From: Trichoplax adhaerens
Lineage: Eukaryota > Placozoa > Uniplacotomia > Trichoplacea > Trichoplacidae
DNA: 64,000 nucleotides
Assembly: GCF_000150275.1 (NCBI RefSeq)
Contig: NW_002060948.1
Location: 73,066 to 137,065 of the forward strand
Direction: 5' to 3'
Shown: one piece after another, positions 1 through 12,954 of the stretch
Numbering within the stretch: the first letter of the stretch is position 1
Layout: every line of letters begins with the position of its first letter
The notes under the pieces: model-generated
Databases searched by the model: none
Told to the model about the DNA's origin: nothing
What the model saw: only the letters and a program-made list of their open reading frames with translations
Position numbers and translations under genes: made by a program

Positions 1-1503
1 AATGCCGAGGGCTTTACGAGTTTGAGCCCAGTGAGCACTCATTTGTCAGAGACATTGAACAAAGCATACCGAATTGCTGATACTATGCAAATATTTTCCT
101 AATAAAGTATGCAGCAACATGTTATGCCTGTTCAACCTGACTGGTCAAAAGCCAGAGTAATTTCTGTTTTTATTGACAACTGGCACACCATGCGGCTAAT
201 TAAGAGAGTACTAAGTTAGTGACTGATATTATAATTAGTCGATGGTTTCCAAGGAAAATTTTCGCTTGTACAGTACAGTACAGTAGTGTACACTACTGTA
301 CTGTACTGTATACTGTAGAGTACTGGACGACTTACTGTACAGTACTGTACTGTACAAGCGTTACACGGTACAATCTACTGTAATATGTACAGTACATTAT
401 ACAGTACTACAACTATAAAGTACTGTACTCTACGCCAGGTTATAAAAAGTTAAAAGTTCTTTTTACTGTACTGTACGTGGTACTGACTGAGTTAGCCGTT
501 GCTCACGTATGAGCATGGCTACTGTTGTACATGGTCGATTGAGCGACTGAGTCACTCAGTTTACAGCACATACAGTTTGTATGGTTAAAAACCTGGTCAA
601 AAACAAAACATAAGAACTGTACTACTGTCTAGTGTTTGGTGAACTCATGGACTACTGTACATGTACTTTACTGGATGATTACCATGATTTTCTACTACTA
701 TCATAGTCTATCACTGTACCGAATTCTATGCTGCATGCAGTCCCGGCATAGACGAGGTATGGTACTGTCCAATTTGTAAACGTCACTGATTTTCTACTGT
801 ACAGTGTACAGTACTAAAACCTCGAAAACCTTTGTGACTGAACCATAGTGATTGTAGCCGCGTTTCACACTGTGCGAGATTACGTACTGTACACTGTACA
901 CTCGACCTGTTAGAGATTGGAGAACCGAACCGGACAAACTGACTGACTTTAATCGGTTCGTATGCGATTCGAACCGAACCTCTGACAGGTCTAGTGTACA
1001 GTACGTGATCTGGCAGTGTACAGTACAATACTGTAATTCGATGTGAATGCCAGTCTCACCTGTCCAAACCTACAGTACATTGAGTACAGTAGTACTGTAC
1101 TGTACTACATCACAGAGAGTATAGTGCGCTCAGTTTTGAGTGCTGCATACGCTATACACTATAGTAAAGCACGGCTGTTTGCGAGACTACTGTATTACCG
1201 TACAGTACATACTGTACCATAATTGGTGAATGAAATCTGCCCTACCAGTACTGTAGACGTCTCCATTTTGTGCAAGGGTGTTCAACAGATTCTTTACAAC
1301 GGCCGGATAAAAGAATCTTCTACTAGCCATTTCTTCTATTCAGACGAGTCCATCGTGCTGGACCGTTCTGTACAAGTATAGCTCGTTGGTAACTTGTAAA
1401 TCATCTGCTTGGCTGTTGTATCATCGCACTACAGTAAGGGTAGAAATACGACAACAATCGGAATCACTTCACCTGCAGAAACCACATTGTAACACCAATC
1501 GTG
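1..1503. repeat. Palindrome-rich spacer upstream of SCFD1
   Basis: No coding sequence is supported here. From about 270 to 1260 the DNA is crowded with short self-complementary runs built on TACTGTAC/GTACAGTA, giving many overlapping potential hairpins. Between about 1260 and 1503 these fade, and the putative SCFD1 promoter and 5'UTR should lie there. The one open frame over this block (783-1028, minus) reads through the palindromes and resembles no family I know. A similar block occurs at 13560-14960. Confidence 0.75.
882..1006. repeat. Foldback (hairpin) element of about 125 bp
   Basis: The left arm begins at 882 (ACGTACTGTACACT, then CGACCTGTTAGAG). The right arm ends at 1006 (CTCTGACAGGTC, then AGTGTACAGTACGT). 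The reverse complement of the right arm matches the left arm except for a 7-bp insertion (GTACACT) and a few mismatches. The interior holds further inverted GAACCGAACC/GGTTCG motifs. It looks like a MITE-like or foldback unit. No flanking target duplication is obvious and no ORF is associated. Confidence 0.6.
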
Positions 1504-4500
1504 ATGGCAGTCAACGAGCTTCGACGAAAGCAAATTGGTAGCTCATAATAGACTGATGTTCAATCTTGGTCATAAATTAGTAAACAGGAACAGAGTTTGA
1601 CTATCAAGATCAAACTTAGTTTACTGGTTTTTATACGATATCTTACAAGCCAAGTTGATATATTGCTTAATTAACTTGCTATAATTTGATACTAATGTCT
1701 TCAGTGGATGGGCAACATACTGTACAAGTGCAATTACAATAATAATTATGAAGATAATATATCCGTAGAAATTGTTGGAATGCAGTAAACTGAGCTATTT
1801 CGATGCGTATTTATCATTCATTATGTTCATGTGTCTCGTCCTCATAGAATCGATCAAGCTGATGATGAATATGTATCAGCCAGCTGGCAGCAAAGCTTCG
1901 TCTATAGAGCCTAATTGGAAGGTATAGCTATGTACACTGAACAGTTGAATTAACAATTTTAATTGAATTTGTAATAAGTAAAATATTATGGACAGTAAGT
2001 CAAACCGATCAGGAAAATTACTTCTTTCTGTCAAATAGACGAGTATGCATTGTCTTCTCAGCCTTTACAGTATCTTGCTACAAATGACTTAGTGTCACTT
2101 AGGGTTTAACATGCAGTTATATATTAATTATCAGTTATACGTAATCCAAATACTGATAGTAACTTGTAAAGTGATTATTATTCCATTGAATTGATACAAG
2201 TACCTACTGCTATTATCTAGGTATTGATCTATGATGGCTATGGCCAAGATATTATTTCCCCATTGCTGACTGTTGGAGATTTACGTGATTTGGGAGTAAC
2301 GGTTCATTTGTATGTATAGATAGGCTCACACACTATACATAACGATCAATAATGTTGACTCGATATCAAGTATTAAATAAGTATAATATTTTAATATTAT
2401 TAGTTTTGCAATGTTATTTGCTCTCTGGTAATAGAGGTAGTGAAGTTCACTTAATACAGTATGGTGTATCTTAGTATAATGATAGAATAGAAAGACGTCG
2501 AATTTATATATTCTATGTAAAGTTCTCACACCTTATCTATCCTTTCTATGTGGCTATACGTTAGGCCATTAATGTCAGATAGGGAACCTATACCGGATGT
2601 ACCTGCTATCTATTTAGTGGTTCCATCATCTGAAAATGTTGACAGAATCATTCAAGATTGCAGAAATCAGTTGTATGATTCATACTATTTAAGTTTCATC
2701 TCTCCCATCTCGCGTAATCGATTAGAGGATCTGGCGATGGGAACGATCCATGCAAATTCAGTTTCTCAGATTTCTAAGGTACTAAAAAGATGATTTATTA
2801 TACTTAGACTCACTCATTTAATAGACGTGATATACGTTTCTCTGTTTGTTGGCAAACTTGTTTTTCGCATTATTGAAATAATTATTACAGGTTTATGACC
2901 AATACCTCAACTTTATATGTCTTGAAGATGACCTATTCATTCCGCGATATCATGATGTCGAGATGTTATCATATCATGGTAGGATTGAACTTCTATCTCT
3001 ATCGCCTTAACTAGTGATATAATATCTTGTCTACTTGCTATAATTTTGAAGTGTTATCAACTTATTACTTTGTTGAAAGCTGTATAGCTTGATAATAAAC
3101 GGTATGATTGTCATATTCGCTTTCATCAATAGCACTGAATAGTACTGATGCCAAAGATACGGACATTGAAGTTATACGAGATATTTTGGTAGACTCTTTG
3201 TTTTCTGCGTTGGCAACTTTAGGTATATGATCGTACCGTGCTATTGTATAGCGCTATTATTAGTTCATAGCTAATTATATTATTGGCTACATACCAAAAT
3301 TTTGATATGATTACAGTACTCATGTATTCATACTGTCTAATTAATGAAGGCACTGTCCCCATCATTAGATGTCCGCGTGGAAACGCTGCAGAAATGGTAG
3401 CTGAGGTATATTCTATGTCGTTCTTGAAAAAAATTTTAGATTTTAAATCGCTGTATGAAATGGCTCATTAGATTGATAATTAGTAATTCGAGTTTTGCGT
3501 ATATCATTTATCACTCTAGGCATTGGATAAGAAACTAAGGGAGAATCTAAGAAATAGTCGCACATGCCTTTTTTCAGGAGACAGTGTGGTTGGTGGACAG
3601 TTTAAGTAAGCAGCTAGTGCTAGATACAATACATCAAATAACGTGAAATTTCTTTTCTTGATTTAAATGATTAAAATCATCAAATTTCATTTGCCGTATT
3701 AGTTTTCAGAGACCTCTTCTCATCATACTTGATCGTAATACCGACTTTACAACCATTTTACATCATACCTGGACTTATCAAGCCCTTGTTCACGACTTAC
3801 TGGTATAACCTATAGAAACTGCATACGTTATGTCAAATTTTAAATTATAAACTGTTTGTATGAACTTTGATTACTAGAATATGGAATTGAATAGAGTTAA
3901 TATTCAGGAAAGTTCTTCTAGTGAAGAAATTGGAGCTAGCAGTGCAAAAGCCCAAAAGCCAAAGTGCTATGACTTAAACTCGGATAGTGATTCCTTTTGG
4001 AGTTTCCATAAAGGAAGGTTTGTTGATCTTCAAATCTTATTCTGTGGCTAGTGCAGAGGATTATTCGTTTTGACATCAAAGTGTTTCATACCACCACATC
4101 TTTGCTTTTCATTATTCTAGCCCATTTCCAAGCGTTGCTGAAGCGATTCAAGTTACATTGGATGAGTACAGAAATTCTGAAGATGACATTAAGAAATTAA
4201 AAAGTACCATGGTTAGCTCAGAATACAAAGCTGTGAGCAGTTTTTATCGCAACTGTTAACGCTGTTTCTTTTTGTTATTTTAATACTAGGGCTTAGAAGA
4301 TGAATCTTTAGCGGTTGTTAGTGCGGCTGTAGAAAATTCGTTATCGAATGATCATACTTCAAAGTTATCATCTGCTGTTAGGTATTTTGCATGAAAGCTC
4401 ATTTTAGTGCTCTTAGAACGGTATTTTGTACAGTTACGAGCTGTGCATATAAAACTTCTTGTTTTCCTTCAGCTCGTTACCAGAATTACTGGAAAAAAAG

Positions 4501-6242
4501 AAATCCATTGATATGCATACAAATATTGCAACCGCTTTGCTAGAACATATTAAAGTGAGTATTCTAAAGTTTGCACTGGTTTGAATAAGGCTGCTGTAAT
4601 TCTGTTATCTCTTTTCATATTCTTTCAGAATCGTAAATTGGATTCTTATTTTGAACTTGAAGAAAAACTTATGAGTAAATCATCGATCGGGGTTAGAATT
4701 GGAGAATTGCAGTGCAAAAGTTTTATGTTGTTTGTGTTAATTTTAACTATGAATAAATTTAAAATTAATTTTATAGGAAATATCAGTTATGGACATTCTC
4801 GCCGATCCAAACAGTAAATATTCCATTCTTCTTTATGCGGACCATCAGATACTGTAGACATTGTAGATTAAGCATTGACTTTACCATTATTTTCGAGTAG
4901 GTGCTACTCCGGAAGACAAATTGAGATTATTTTTAATCTATTATATTTGTGGTCCACCCTTGACTGATGTAAACATTGATTATTTGATTTGATTTGATTT
5001 AAAAGTACAAATTATTTAGGATGGATCTATAATTATGCTCTTTTAGGCTGATTTAGAGAAGTATACTACTACTCTAAGGAATGCTGGAGTTAACCTAACC
5101 TCTTTTGATTATGTAAAGAAGATGAAGTAAGTATACCTCTTGTAGCATTATAGAGTAATTGCGGAGTAAAATTAATTTTAGAACTATTTTATAGGTCCTT
5201 TGCTAAAATGACTCTTAAACCAAGCATTGCCAGCGATAGCAAATCTAGCGTGGGGTATGATAATTGTTGCTATCGTAAACTATGTAGATTATTTATCATA
5301 GATTTTCGACAGTGCCACTAAAATTTACTTCACGGGGATTAGGCAAGTCTTTTCGCGGATCATGAAAACTGGATCTAAATTTGTAATGGAAGGCGTCAAA
5401 AATTTAGCGTTTAAAACTAAGGTAAGCAATACCGTAATTGAGTACCACTTTTTGTAACTATTTCGTTTAAGTATACATATTGAATTGAAACAGGATTTGC
5501 CTGTGACACGTATTGTCGATGCACTGATGGAATCAAGATCAATTGCTGTAAGATTACGTTAAAAGATCTATAATAGATTTAAGTTATTTAGGACATTAAG
5601 GATGGTATTATCTATGGATGTACTCAAGGTTATCTATTTTAAAATGATCATAGGAAATTGAAGATTATCGTTACTTTGATCCAAAGTTGCTGAGAGCATC
5701 AGACGGGTATATACAGTATAGCATACATGCGCCTAAAGTATACGGTGAAACGATTTTATCATGCTTTTTTTTATATAGATCGGCTGCTCATACAAAAAAT
5801 CCTTTTCAAGAGGTTTCTACTTAATGCTCATATTAGGAAATTAATTAAAAATATTTACTAGCTAGCTATTCTATGTCCTATTACAATAATATGGTAAATT
5901 GCTATATATATTAATAAAATGTTGATTTCTTGAAGGCTATTGTGTTTATGGTTGGAGGAGGAAATTACGTTGAATATCAGAATTTAATCGATTATGCCAA
6001 GGTATGCCGTAAATCATACTTTCTCTTTAAATCTAGCATTCTGTAATAATGTTGGGATCTTTTTAAGCGCCAGACAGTACAAAAGCATATCACTTACGGA
6101 TGCAGTGAGTTAATGACCGCATCTCATTTCTTGCAACAGGTTTGTAATTTTTAATATTTTCTTATATTTCTGTTAGTGCTTTGTTATCGTTGTGTATATA
6201 AGCAATACTTTATTTTTATAATAGTTGGAAAGGCTTGGTTAG
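1504..6242 (+). CDS. SCFD1: Sec1 family domain-containing protein 1 (Sly1/SCFD1), 25 exons
   Basis: SM (Sec1/Munc18) protein that binds syntaxin-5-type SNAREs and supports ER-Golgi vesicle fusion; cytosolic and peripheral on ER/Golgi. Spliced length is 1950 nt (649 aa), against about 642 in vertebrates. Exons: 1504-1537, 1848-1921, 2221-2309, 2565-2778, 2891-2978, 3133-3222, 3350-3405, 3520-3605, 3703-3802, 3878-4017, 4121-4211, 4290-4381, 4473-4554, 4629-4691, 4777-4813, 4901-4968, 5047-5126, 5195-5254, 5313-5421, 5494-5547, 5654-5706, 5779-5812, 5936-6001, 6068-6139, 6225-6242. Family landmarks in order: [65 protein letters not shown] and [11 protein letters not shown]. The start exon is short but matches the family's N-terminal RRKQI-type helix and is in phase. 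All junctions are GT-AG. Family identity is certain; a few splice edges could shift by a codon or two. Confidence 0.95.
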
Positions 6243-6370
6243 AGATTATCTGCTGAATTGGTTCTTCCAGTTCAAAATCTAATATATGAACTACTTAGAT
6301 CGAAATAAGCGGGAGCAATGTACAAATAAAATCTGGCAATTCATTTTACTGATTAACAGCTAAAATATTG

Positions 6371-6376
6371 AATAAA
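6371..6376 (+). terminator. Poly(A) signal for SCFD1
   Basis: An AATAAA hexamer lies 129 nt after the SCFD1 stop codon, in the 242-bp gap to the convergent PDCD2 stop. It is the nearest canonical hexamer. Confidence 0.5.
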
Positions 6377-6423
6377 GTATTTGCAGCATAATTAATATCT
6401 ACAATTACATAGTAAATAAAAAT

Positions 6424-6429
6424 TTTATT
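6424..6429 (-). terminator. Poly(A) signal for PDCD2
   Basis: TTTATT on the plus strand reads AATAAA on the minus strand, about 56 nt after the PDCD2 stop. With the SCFD1 hexamer at 6371, the two convergent transcripts would overlap by at least about 50 nt. Confidence 0.45.
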
Positions 6430-6484
6430 ATCAATATAATAAAATATTCGTCTTTACAGTCTACGCATATAAAAAGGTTAATTG

Positions 6485-8146
6485 TTAACTTTTGGTTTCG
6501 GCTGATGAATAATTCTGTCTCCAGAGAAATTCTTTCATATACCCATTAGAGGATTTGTCATTGTTGTTATGCAAGCAATTCTTGCTGCAAGTGTAAACTA
6601 ACAATATACCCCAATCGATGCTTGTTTGAGAATTTTCAATCTTTAAATAATGGAGGAGTTGAGGCATAATCTAATAACGGAGATAACAGCTTTCGGTAAC
6701 TACCTTGATGCAGGTATCGGTGTTTTAGTTTTGAAGTACAGTACATTAAGTGTACATGACTGTACGGTATTGAACAGATGATTGAATTAAACGTAATATT
6801 AACAACGTTTGTCTATACAGTTTGACTACTACAAGAGTGCAACATGAGACTATGTGACCAAGGAATACCGCATTCGTATGAATATTTTGCTATACTATAC
6901 GGTCTACAAACTTGATTGTAGCCTAAGTTATGCCATTTATTCATCTAATACTATACACTAATCTAAAGTGTTGCATATTACTGTATATGCTGAATGTTAA
7001 GTTTAAGTTCCAATGTCTTTACCTGAAACTCGAATATACGTTTAGCTCCACATGAACAACCTGGAATGTCGGATGATGAGGGGATATCCTTGCTTGAAAT
7101 CCATAGGGGAATTCCATTACGCTTATACCTTAGGATCTACACGTATATCAAGATTGATATAATGACTTACTGAATGATGTCACTATCCAAAAACGTTTCT
7201 ACTGTCATGTACAAAACTACAATGAGAGTAAGAACAGTTCATAAATAATGTAAGAATGGTATCATTGATTACTTACTTGATCTGGTTGTAGGCGAATCTT
7301 TTCTTTAAATTCAAGAAATTCCTCGTCATGATTATGATCTTCCACAGATTTTATATCGGCTTCTGTAATTTGATTAGCAAGGTCGGACTTAATATAATCA
7401 TGGTAGTTTTCTCCAGTCAGCTTGGAATCGGTAGGATGATCAGATTTACTATCAGCATCGTCGTTGTCATTATCTTCATCATCATCATCGATACAAACAT
7501 CATATTGCGGAAATAAGTAATCATTGCTTGCAAATATGGGTGTTTTGGCTGCAGAAGTACAATTTTCACGATGGCCGTGCTTCCAATCAAATACCTGATG
7601 TTGTCTACAACAATACGGCGTTCCACATTTAGCGCATTTTTTTTCGCTCGGAATTCCACATAAACTACATAACGAACACCACTTTGTAAGGAGTGAATTA
7701 TCGTATGAATTTTGAGGATTTTGTCGATCAGGAGGTTGGCTACTATAAAAGCTATTATTACGAGGTAATTGGCTACGAAACACAAGGAAACAATCTTGTG
7801 CAGAACGCTGATGGCACTGTCCATCTCTGCAACAAAAAATATAAATGGTACGATGAAAGCATGCAGATTCGCCATCTACTGGGCAATATAGCTGTATAAG
7901 GAATTGCATTACGTTTCCACAATTCTTGCATGTTAAGCTAGCTGCGGAAGGGATTCCTTGCAGATCTAGCCATACTGGTTTGCCACCGACCTTACTTGGA
8001 AAAAATTGATTAGTTAATAATAATTCATCATCGACCTCCTCAATAAATCCTAGCTCAACATTATTATCATGGTGAGTGCATTCTGCTTTCGCTGATTCTT
8101 CTTCTTGCTTCTTTTCCATGTTGAGTTGATTAACCACCATAGGCAT
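6485..8146 (-). CDS. PDCD2: Programmed cell death protein 2 (PDCD2), 3 exons
   Basis: PDCD2-family protein, a nuclear and cytoplasmic adaptor and chaperone linked to 40S ribosomal protein uS5 and ribosome assembly. Coding exons on the minus strand: 8146-7277, 7136-7023, 6670-6485, giving 389 aa. The N-terminal half carries the family's LGFIEE and GGKPVWLD motifs. A MYND-type zinc finger follows at about residues 157-196, with Cys157, Cys160, Cys171, Cys174, Cys179/180, His190/192 and Cys196. An acidic Asp-rich linker sits near 218-232. Exon 2 supplies ILRY, IPLW and [12 protein letters not shown]. Exon 3 supplies MPQLLHYL and [12 protein letters not shown], the PDCD2_C domain. The ATG at 8146 is the first true ATG in the frame; the frame is open only a few codons further and a second Met is close by. 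The intron donor at 7276 is GTAAGT. Confidence 0.94.
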
Positions 8147-9788
8147 AGACAATATTTCTCACCAATGCTTTCTGCTCGAGTGGCAGTGGTCAATGATTAA
8201 ATGCAGTATACTGTATGGTGCAAGTGGTTTGGTGTACATTTCTGTACAACCCGATCTGTTTCTGATATAATCACTACCGAAATCGATAATAGTAGTACTT
8301 ACTGTAGTTGCTATAGAAGTTAGTAAAAACAACAGACGGATGGACAATTCAAGTTGCTGTCTCTGTTGTAGGCCCTACCTACTATGCGGTATGATTTAAC
8401 AATTGTATAAGTATAGTTTTAGTGATATAAACATACATATACGATCGACAACAGCTGCAGTAGGCTTTGCCCACTTCTTTTAGCGTTGGAGTTGTGGATG
8501 TATACTGTATGGTAGTCAGTTTACCTTTTTTGGGACAAATTTAGAATGATGGAATGACAGATAATCATTTAGAGCCGTTAGATAGATAGAATTTCTATCT
8601 ATAACCACGTTTAGTGTTATACAATTTTCAGTTGAGGACTAGTAATTGGACAGAACTTGGATCTGTTTACAAAAAAAAAAAGTACTTTCTCATTGATCAG
8701 ACATTGATCAGAATTTTTCAATTATCAAAACGGACGTTAGGGAGTAAAGAAAGTATCTATAATATTATAACGTGTTTTGACTATAATCAAAGACAATCGT
8801 TGGTAGCCAGTTGGTCTTTGGTAGTCTTTAGCCATTCTTGGTCGTTCAGAAAGCTGAAATCGTAACAGTTATAGGCTTACGTAGGTATTTGATTGATATC
8901 GTAAAAGTGAATGGGACATCAATTATTTTTAACAACAATATAAGACATCAATTCGATATTCAATGTTTATACGTGATAGCTATATCCTCTACATTTAAAT
9001 GTCTAGTACAATAAAAATTCACTAACGTTCTAGTTTATCACTCATTACGCTATTGCTTTGACTGTAAGGTTACTCTATAATAAAAGAACATTTAGTAAAA
9101 TAAACGTTTTTGCCATTTCAGAATCCATTGAGTTTATTATTGTAAGGGTGACCATTATAACTTCTGGTTAATGAATTTAATAATTATATTATATGCTCAC
9201 ATTGTTTCACCAATGTTGTAAAGGCTTTAAACGGAGTTTAATAATAGTACGTGAATCGAAAGTAGAATAGCAGTATTTAATCTATGCAGCTATAGAACTT
9301 AGTGAATTACTTCTCTTTTTCCTTGATATTAATAAAAAAACTGCTGGCTAATCGATATCAGGAATTATGACGCCCATAATTTATTTAATTAATCTTTCAC
9401 GCTAATGGTTGTTAATGTGTGGTTAGGCTGTTGCGTAGAATTCTATTTTATGGTCATACCGTAATCGTCTACAGATTGATTTTGTACGCGCGTATATTGC
9501 TCTCAGTTTGATATTTCATTACAAAATTTGATTGACGATGTTGGTGAAACGCCTTGATTGATTAAATAAAGCGTATACCATAGACTATGTAAATACAGTA
9601 CATGTATAGTAGGCCTAATGACCAAGTAGAAAAAGATATTGAAGCAGTTCTGTTAGAGCTTACGAATCGAGTAATCAAACAGTTTAGGGATTACTGTATA
9701 ATGCATCTCCATTTGGAGACTTATCAATGTGTTACAAGAAGAATTAATCTAGTATTCATATTCTGTTATTAATTAGATCAGGATCAAA
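8147..9788. other. Spacer between divergent PDCD2 and ZFYVE19
   Basis: The 1.6-kb gap should hold both promoters. It is AT-rich and contains only short open frames (such as 8614-8865) with low-complexity translation. No RNA gene, repeat array or recognisable motif was seen. Confidence 0.5.
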
Positions 9789-12700
9789 ATGATGTGCTAT
9801 AAATGTGCTGCAAAATTTGGTCTTCTTAAGCGTCAGGTAATTTATCTACATTTTATGAACGTACGATTGGAAATAAATAAATTTCATTTATTGATTGATA
9901 CAGTGTTATAATTTAACATAACGTCATATATACAACATACAGTGTAGTATTCGTTATCCTACTCGATTTTATATCCGTGCATAGGGTGATCATACTTTTG
10001 CTTGCACAGAATATATTGCCAAAATTTATGTAAATCTGTACAAGTAAATCGTGCTAGTAAATAAGAATTAGCTACTGTTACTTAATTTACCGTATTAATT
10101 CTGATTTTTGAGCTCTTAACTGATTTCATACTTATTACAAACAGAATTACTGTAGACGCTGTAATAAGTTATTCTGCAAGAATTGCCTATTCAAATCCAC
10201 TCATGATGGTAATTTGATCTGTAAAGATTGCTTAAAGAAGTAAGTTAAAATTAGATTGACAATTTGAGCTCTATTAAATAAAATTGTGCGCACTTACATA
10301 ACTGTGTACTTATAGTACTGGTAATGGTAATGGGACAAATTAGGGTATTAGTAATATGATAGTCAATAGTCTTTATAATGTAATATCAACGGTACGTATA
10401 TAGAATTTTTAAAAATTACATCTTAGTAATCTTTACTTGGTAATAATAAATTTACCGTAATATCAAAGTGAAAGTGATACGTATATTGAATTTCTAAAAA
10501 TCGCAACTTTGTAATTTTACTTGTTAATAATCAATTTACCGTAATATTAAAGTAAAAGTGATACGTATAGAATTTCTAAAAATCGCATCTTTGTAATTTT
10601 ACTTGTTAATAATAAATTTACCGTAATATTAAGTGAAAGTGATGGAAATAAGCAAAAGGCATCGAAAGCTGTTAATGAACAGGTATACTGAATTGAATTA
10701 AAACGTAAGATAAAGATTTTTATCTTAGTATTTTACAGCAATATTGTTACTTCTGTAGGCAGCTAGTTTTTCCTCACTTAATTATACAAGTGCTCAACTT
10801 ACCGCGCAAAAACAACGCAGCAAACACGCTAACCAGAGAGGTAGTGGACTTAAATATACTAACAGTGAAGAAGATTTTCATTCCTCTAACGTACAAAGTG
10901 TAAAGGATATTGAAGAACGACTAGAGCACCTTCGTAATGAGAAAGAAAGAGTAAACGTCTGCGATACCAAAGATATCAAGGAACGACTTGATAAACTGAA
11001 GGACAATCCGTGTAAAGGTAAGTATGCATAATTTAAATACTTTCTTTCGATATCAATAGTAAGACTATTCAGTTTATAGGCAACCAATTCCTGTACTATT
11101 GCTTAGGGATCCAAATTAAAACTATTATAACTTTTTTATTTAATATGTTGATTAGTATCGGATAAAGATATCGAAGAACGCTTATGTAAACTACGTGGTG
11201 AGAACTATTCCAGCACCAAGCAATCACTGGTAACTTAAATATTTACGTTACAGTCAAACGACCGAACTGAGGATTATAATCTCTCTGATATTATGTCATA
11301 GTTTCCAAAGTAGAAGGAGCACTTATAAAATTTCTCAAGCTCGCTGCTTATTATTGTAATTTACTTTAGCTGGTTCAGAAACATCGAACCGAAACCGAAC
11401 AAATTGATGAGTTAATCAACAGAACTGAGGACGAAGTTCAATTAGATTACGGGCCATCATCCATTAAGCCACCGCAGGAATTACTTTCAGAATCTAGCAC
11501 TAATCAGGCAATGGATATTTCCGAAGCTGAAAAACTTATGCAACAAATGCAGATAGATATGATAGAAGATGATAAATTACAAGATAAAGTAAAAGACTTA
11601 GAATCAAGACTTAAAGCCTTGAAGGGTAATTACTGTAGTTAGCTAGTTCTCAATAGTGCTATCACATTGGTGATAGACTGCAAGATCCAGATAGAGAATT
11701 TACTAATATACTTGTAGTCGTATTTATAGTCTGTATAGTAGAGTAGTTATTTTATAGAACATGGAAATTTTACGCTGATATGTTATTTATGTATATTGGA
11801 AATTACCAGCTATAAAGACAACTTGTTTATTAATTGGTGTATTAATTTATTAGCTGATAAGGAAAATCAAGGTGCACATGGATTCAACGCTTATACCGAT
11901 GAGGTTGACAGCGATGATGATGAAACATCAGCTAGCAAATTACTAAAGCAGGTACGATGTAACCGATAAGGATTTTAATTTTCTTAGAAATTAAGTCTCA
12001 AGTCTGTGTTCTTTGATTGAGTTTAAATTTAATAATGTTAGCTCATGATAGAATACAGTGATAGTATTAGATTGGAACATTTTTGCTTCAAGGCACCAAA
12101 AGATTATAAATATCAGCATTTGATACATCGCTCAATTGTAGTTATACTGTATACATTTTCACCTAGAGAACTATACAGACATAATTATTCCATTACATTT
12201 ACATTTAATACCTTTGCATAAATTTTTGTTTCTTAAATTTATGATAAGATTATACTAGAAGCTCAGATGGATCAAGGTCTTCAACAGTCTGGATACGGTT
12301 GGTTTAATAAAGTATCAATTTTGTATACATGTGTTTTTGGTATAAATATTATTATAATCAAAATAGGATTGCTATGCGATAGTATTCATCTTGATTTTTT
12401 AAGGTCTGCATTTAAGAATAGCAGAGATTTTCATCTTGCTAAGATATTGAAATATGGAATTTACTTAACACTAGGAAATTTACTGGAAAAGAAGGCAAAC
12501 CATGACGATGAAGAAGACGAGGAATTACCATGGTGTACGATATGTAATCGGGATGCTTCATTACGATGCCGCGGATGTGATGATGATTTATATTGCAAGA
12601 GATGTTACAAGTAAAAATAGCATAAAATTACCAGTGTTCGAATGGCATTGCACCTGCTAGTGATGCAGTTTACTTCCAAGCATACAATATTTATGTCATA

Positions 12701-12895
12701 TCTATTGTGCCAGTTACAGCATAGTTTGTACAAGATGTTTAAGCTTAAGTGTTATTATTTGTAAGATTGTATGGTCCTATTGTGTTTAAAAAATGTCTTT
12801 TAACCATTTTACAATCCTTTTCTAGAGAATGTCACCAAAGCGAAGACCCTGAAGAACATTTCGTAGTCTCTTACAAACCTAAGCGAAAATCTTAA
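9789..12895 (+). CDS. ZFYVE19: Abscission/NoCut checkpoint regulator ANCHR (ZFYVE19), 10 exons
   Basis: In animals this protein holds VPS4 at the midbody ring and delays abscission when chromatin bridges persist. Exons: 9789-9836, 10145-10239, 10640-10682 (or from 10634), 10759-11017, 11156-11229, 11370-11625, 11854-11951, 12249-12297, 12475-12610, 12826-12895; 375 or 377 aa. The extreme N-terminus is a FYVE-like zinc finger with eight Cys at 3, 6, 19, 22, 27, 30, 42 and 45. The centre has repeated DIEERL/DIKERL helices, as expected for MIM-type VPS4-binding segments. The C-terminus has the second zinc module, LPWCTICN...[16 protein letters not shown], typical of ZFYVE19. An acidic DDEEDEE stretch precedes it. 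The exon 8-9 boundary is chosen by phase; reading through that intron is also open, so an intron-retaining isoform is possible. Confidence 0.9.
10391..10643. repeat. Three-copy ~83-bp minisatellite in ZFYVE19 intron 2
   Basis: Three head-to-tail units begin at about 10392, 10477 and 10561 with (A/G)TACGTATA. Each runs through GTAATTTTACTTG and TTTACCGTAATAT to AAAGTGAT or AAGTGAAAGTGAT. Spacing is 85, 84 and about 81 bp. The right end of the last unit overlaps the splice acceptor and first bases of exon 3. Confidence 0.85.
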
Positions 12896-12954
12896 AAAAA
12901 TAATGTGTTGCGTCTATGAATTGTACTGTATTACAGCGCAATAATTGAAAAATT

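Noticed and set aside
945-985. tRNA-like GGTTCG...GATTCGAACC string
   Set aside because: It is part of the inverted-repeat hairpin; no acceptor stem, anticodon arm or A/B box pair in the right spacing.
5590-5640. Extra SCFD1 exon after the TTTAG near 5592
   Set aside because: Exons 20 and 21 already join in phase and match the family; the stretch adds unrelated residues.
7328-7899. Open frames overlapping PDCD2 exon 1 on both strands
   Set aside because: They are shadow frames of the well-supported PDCD2 coding exon.
12298-12474. ZFYVE19 reading continuously through intron 8
   Set aside because: The frame is open but the translation is hydrophobic and unlike the family, and a GT-AG pair with correct phase removes it; retained-intron use remains possible.
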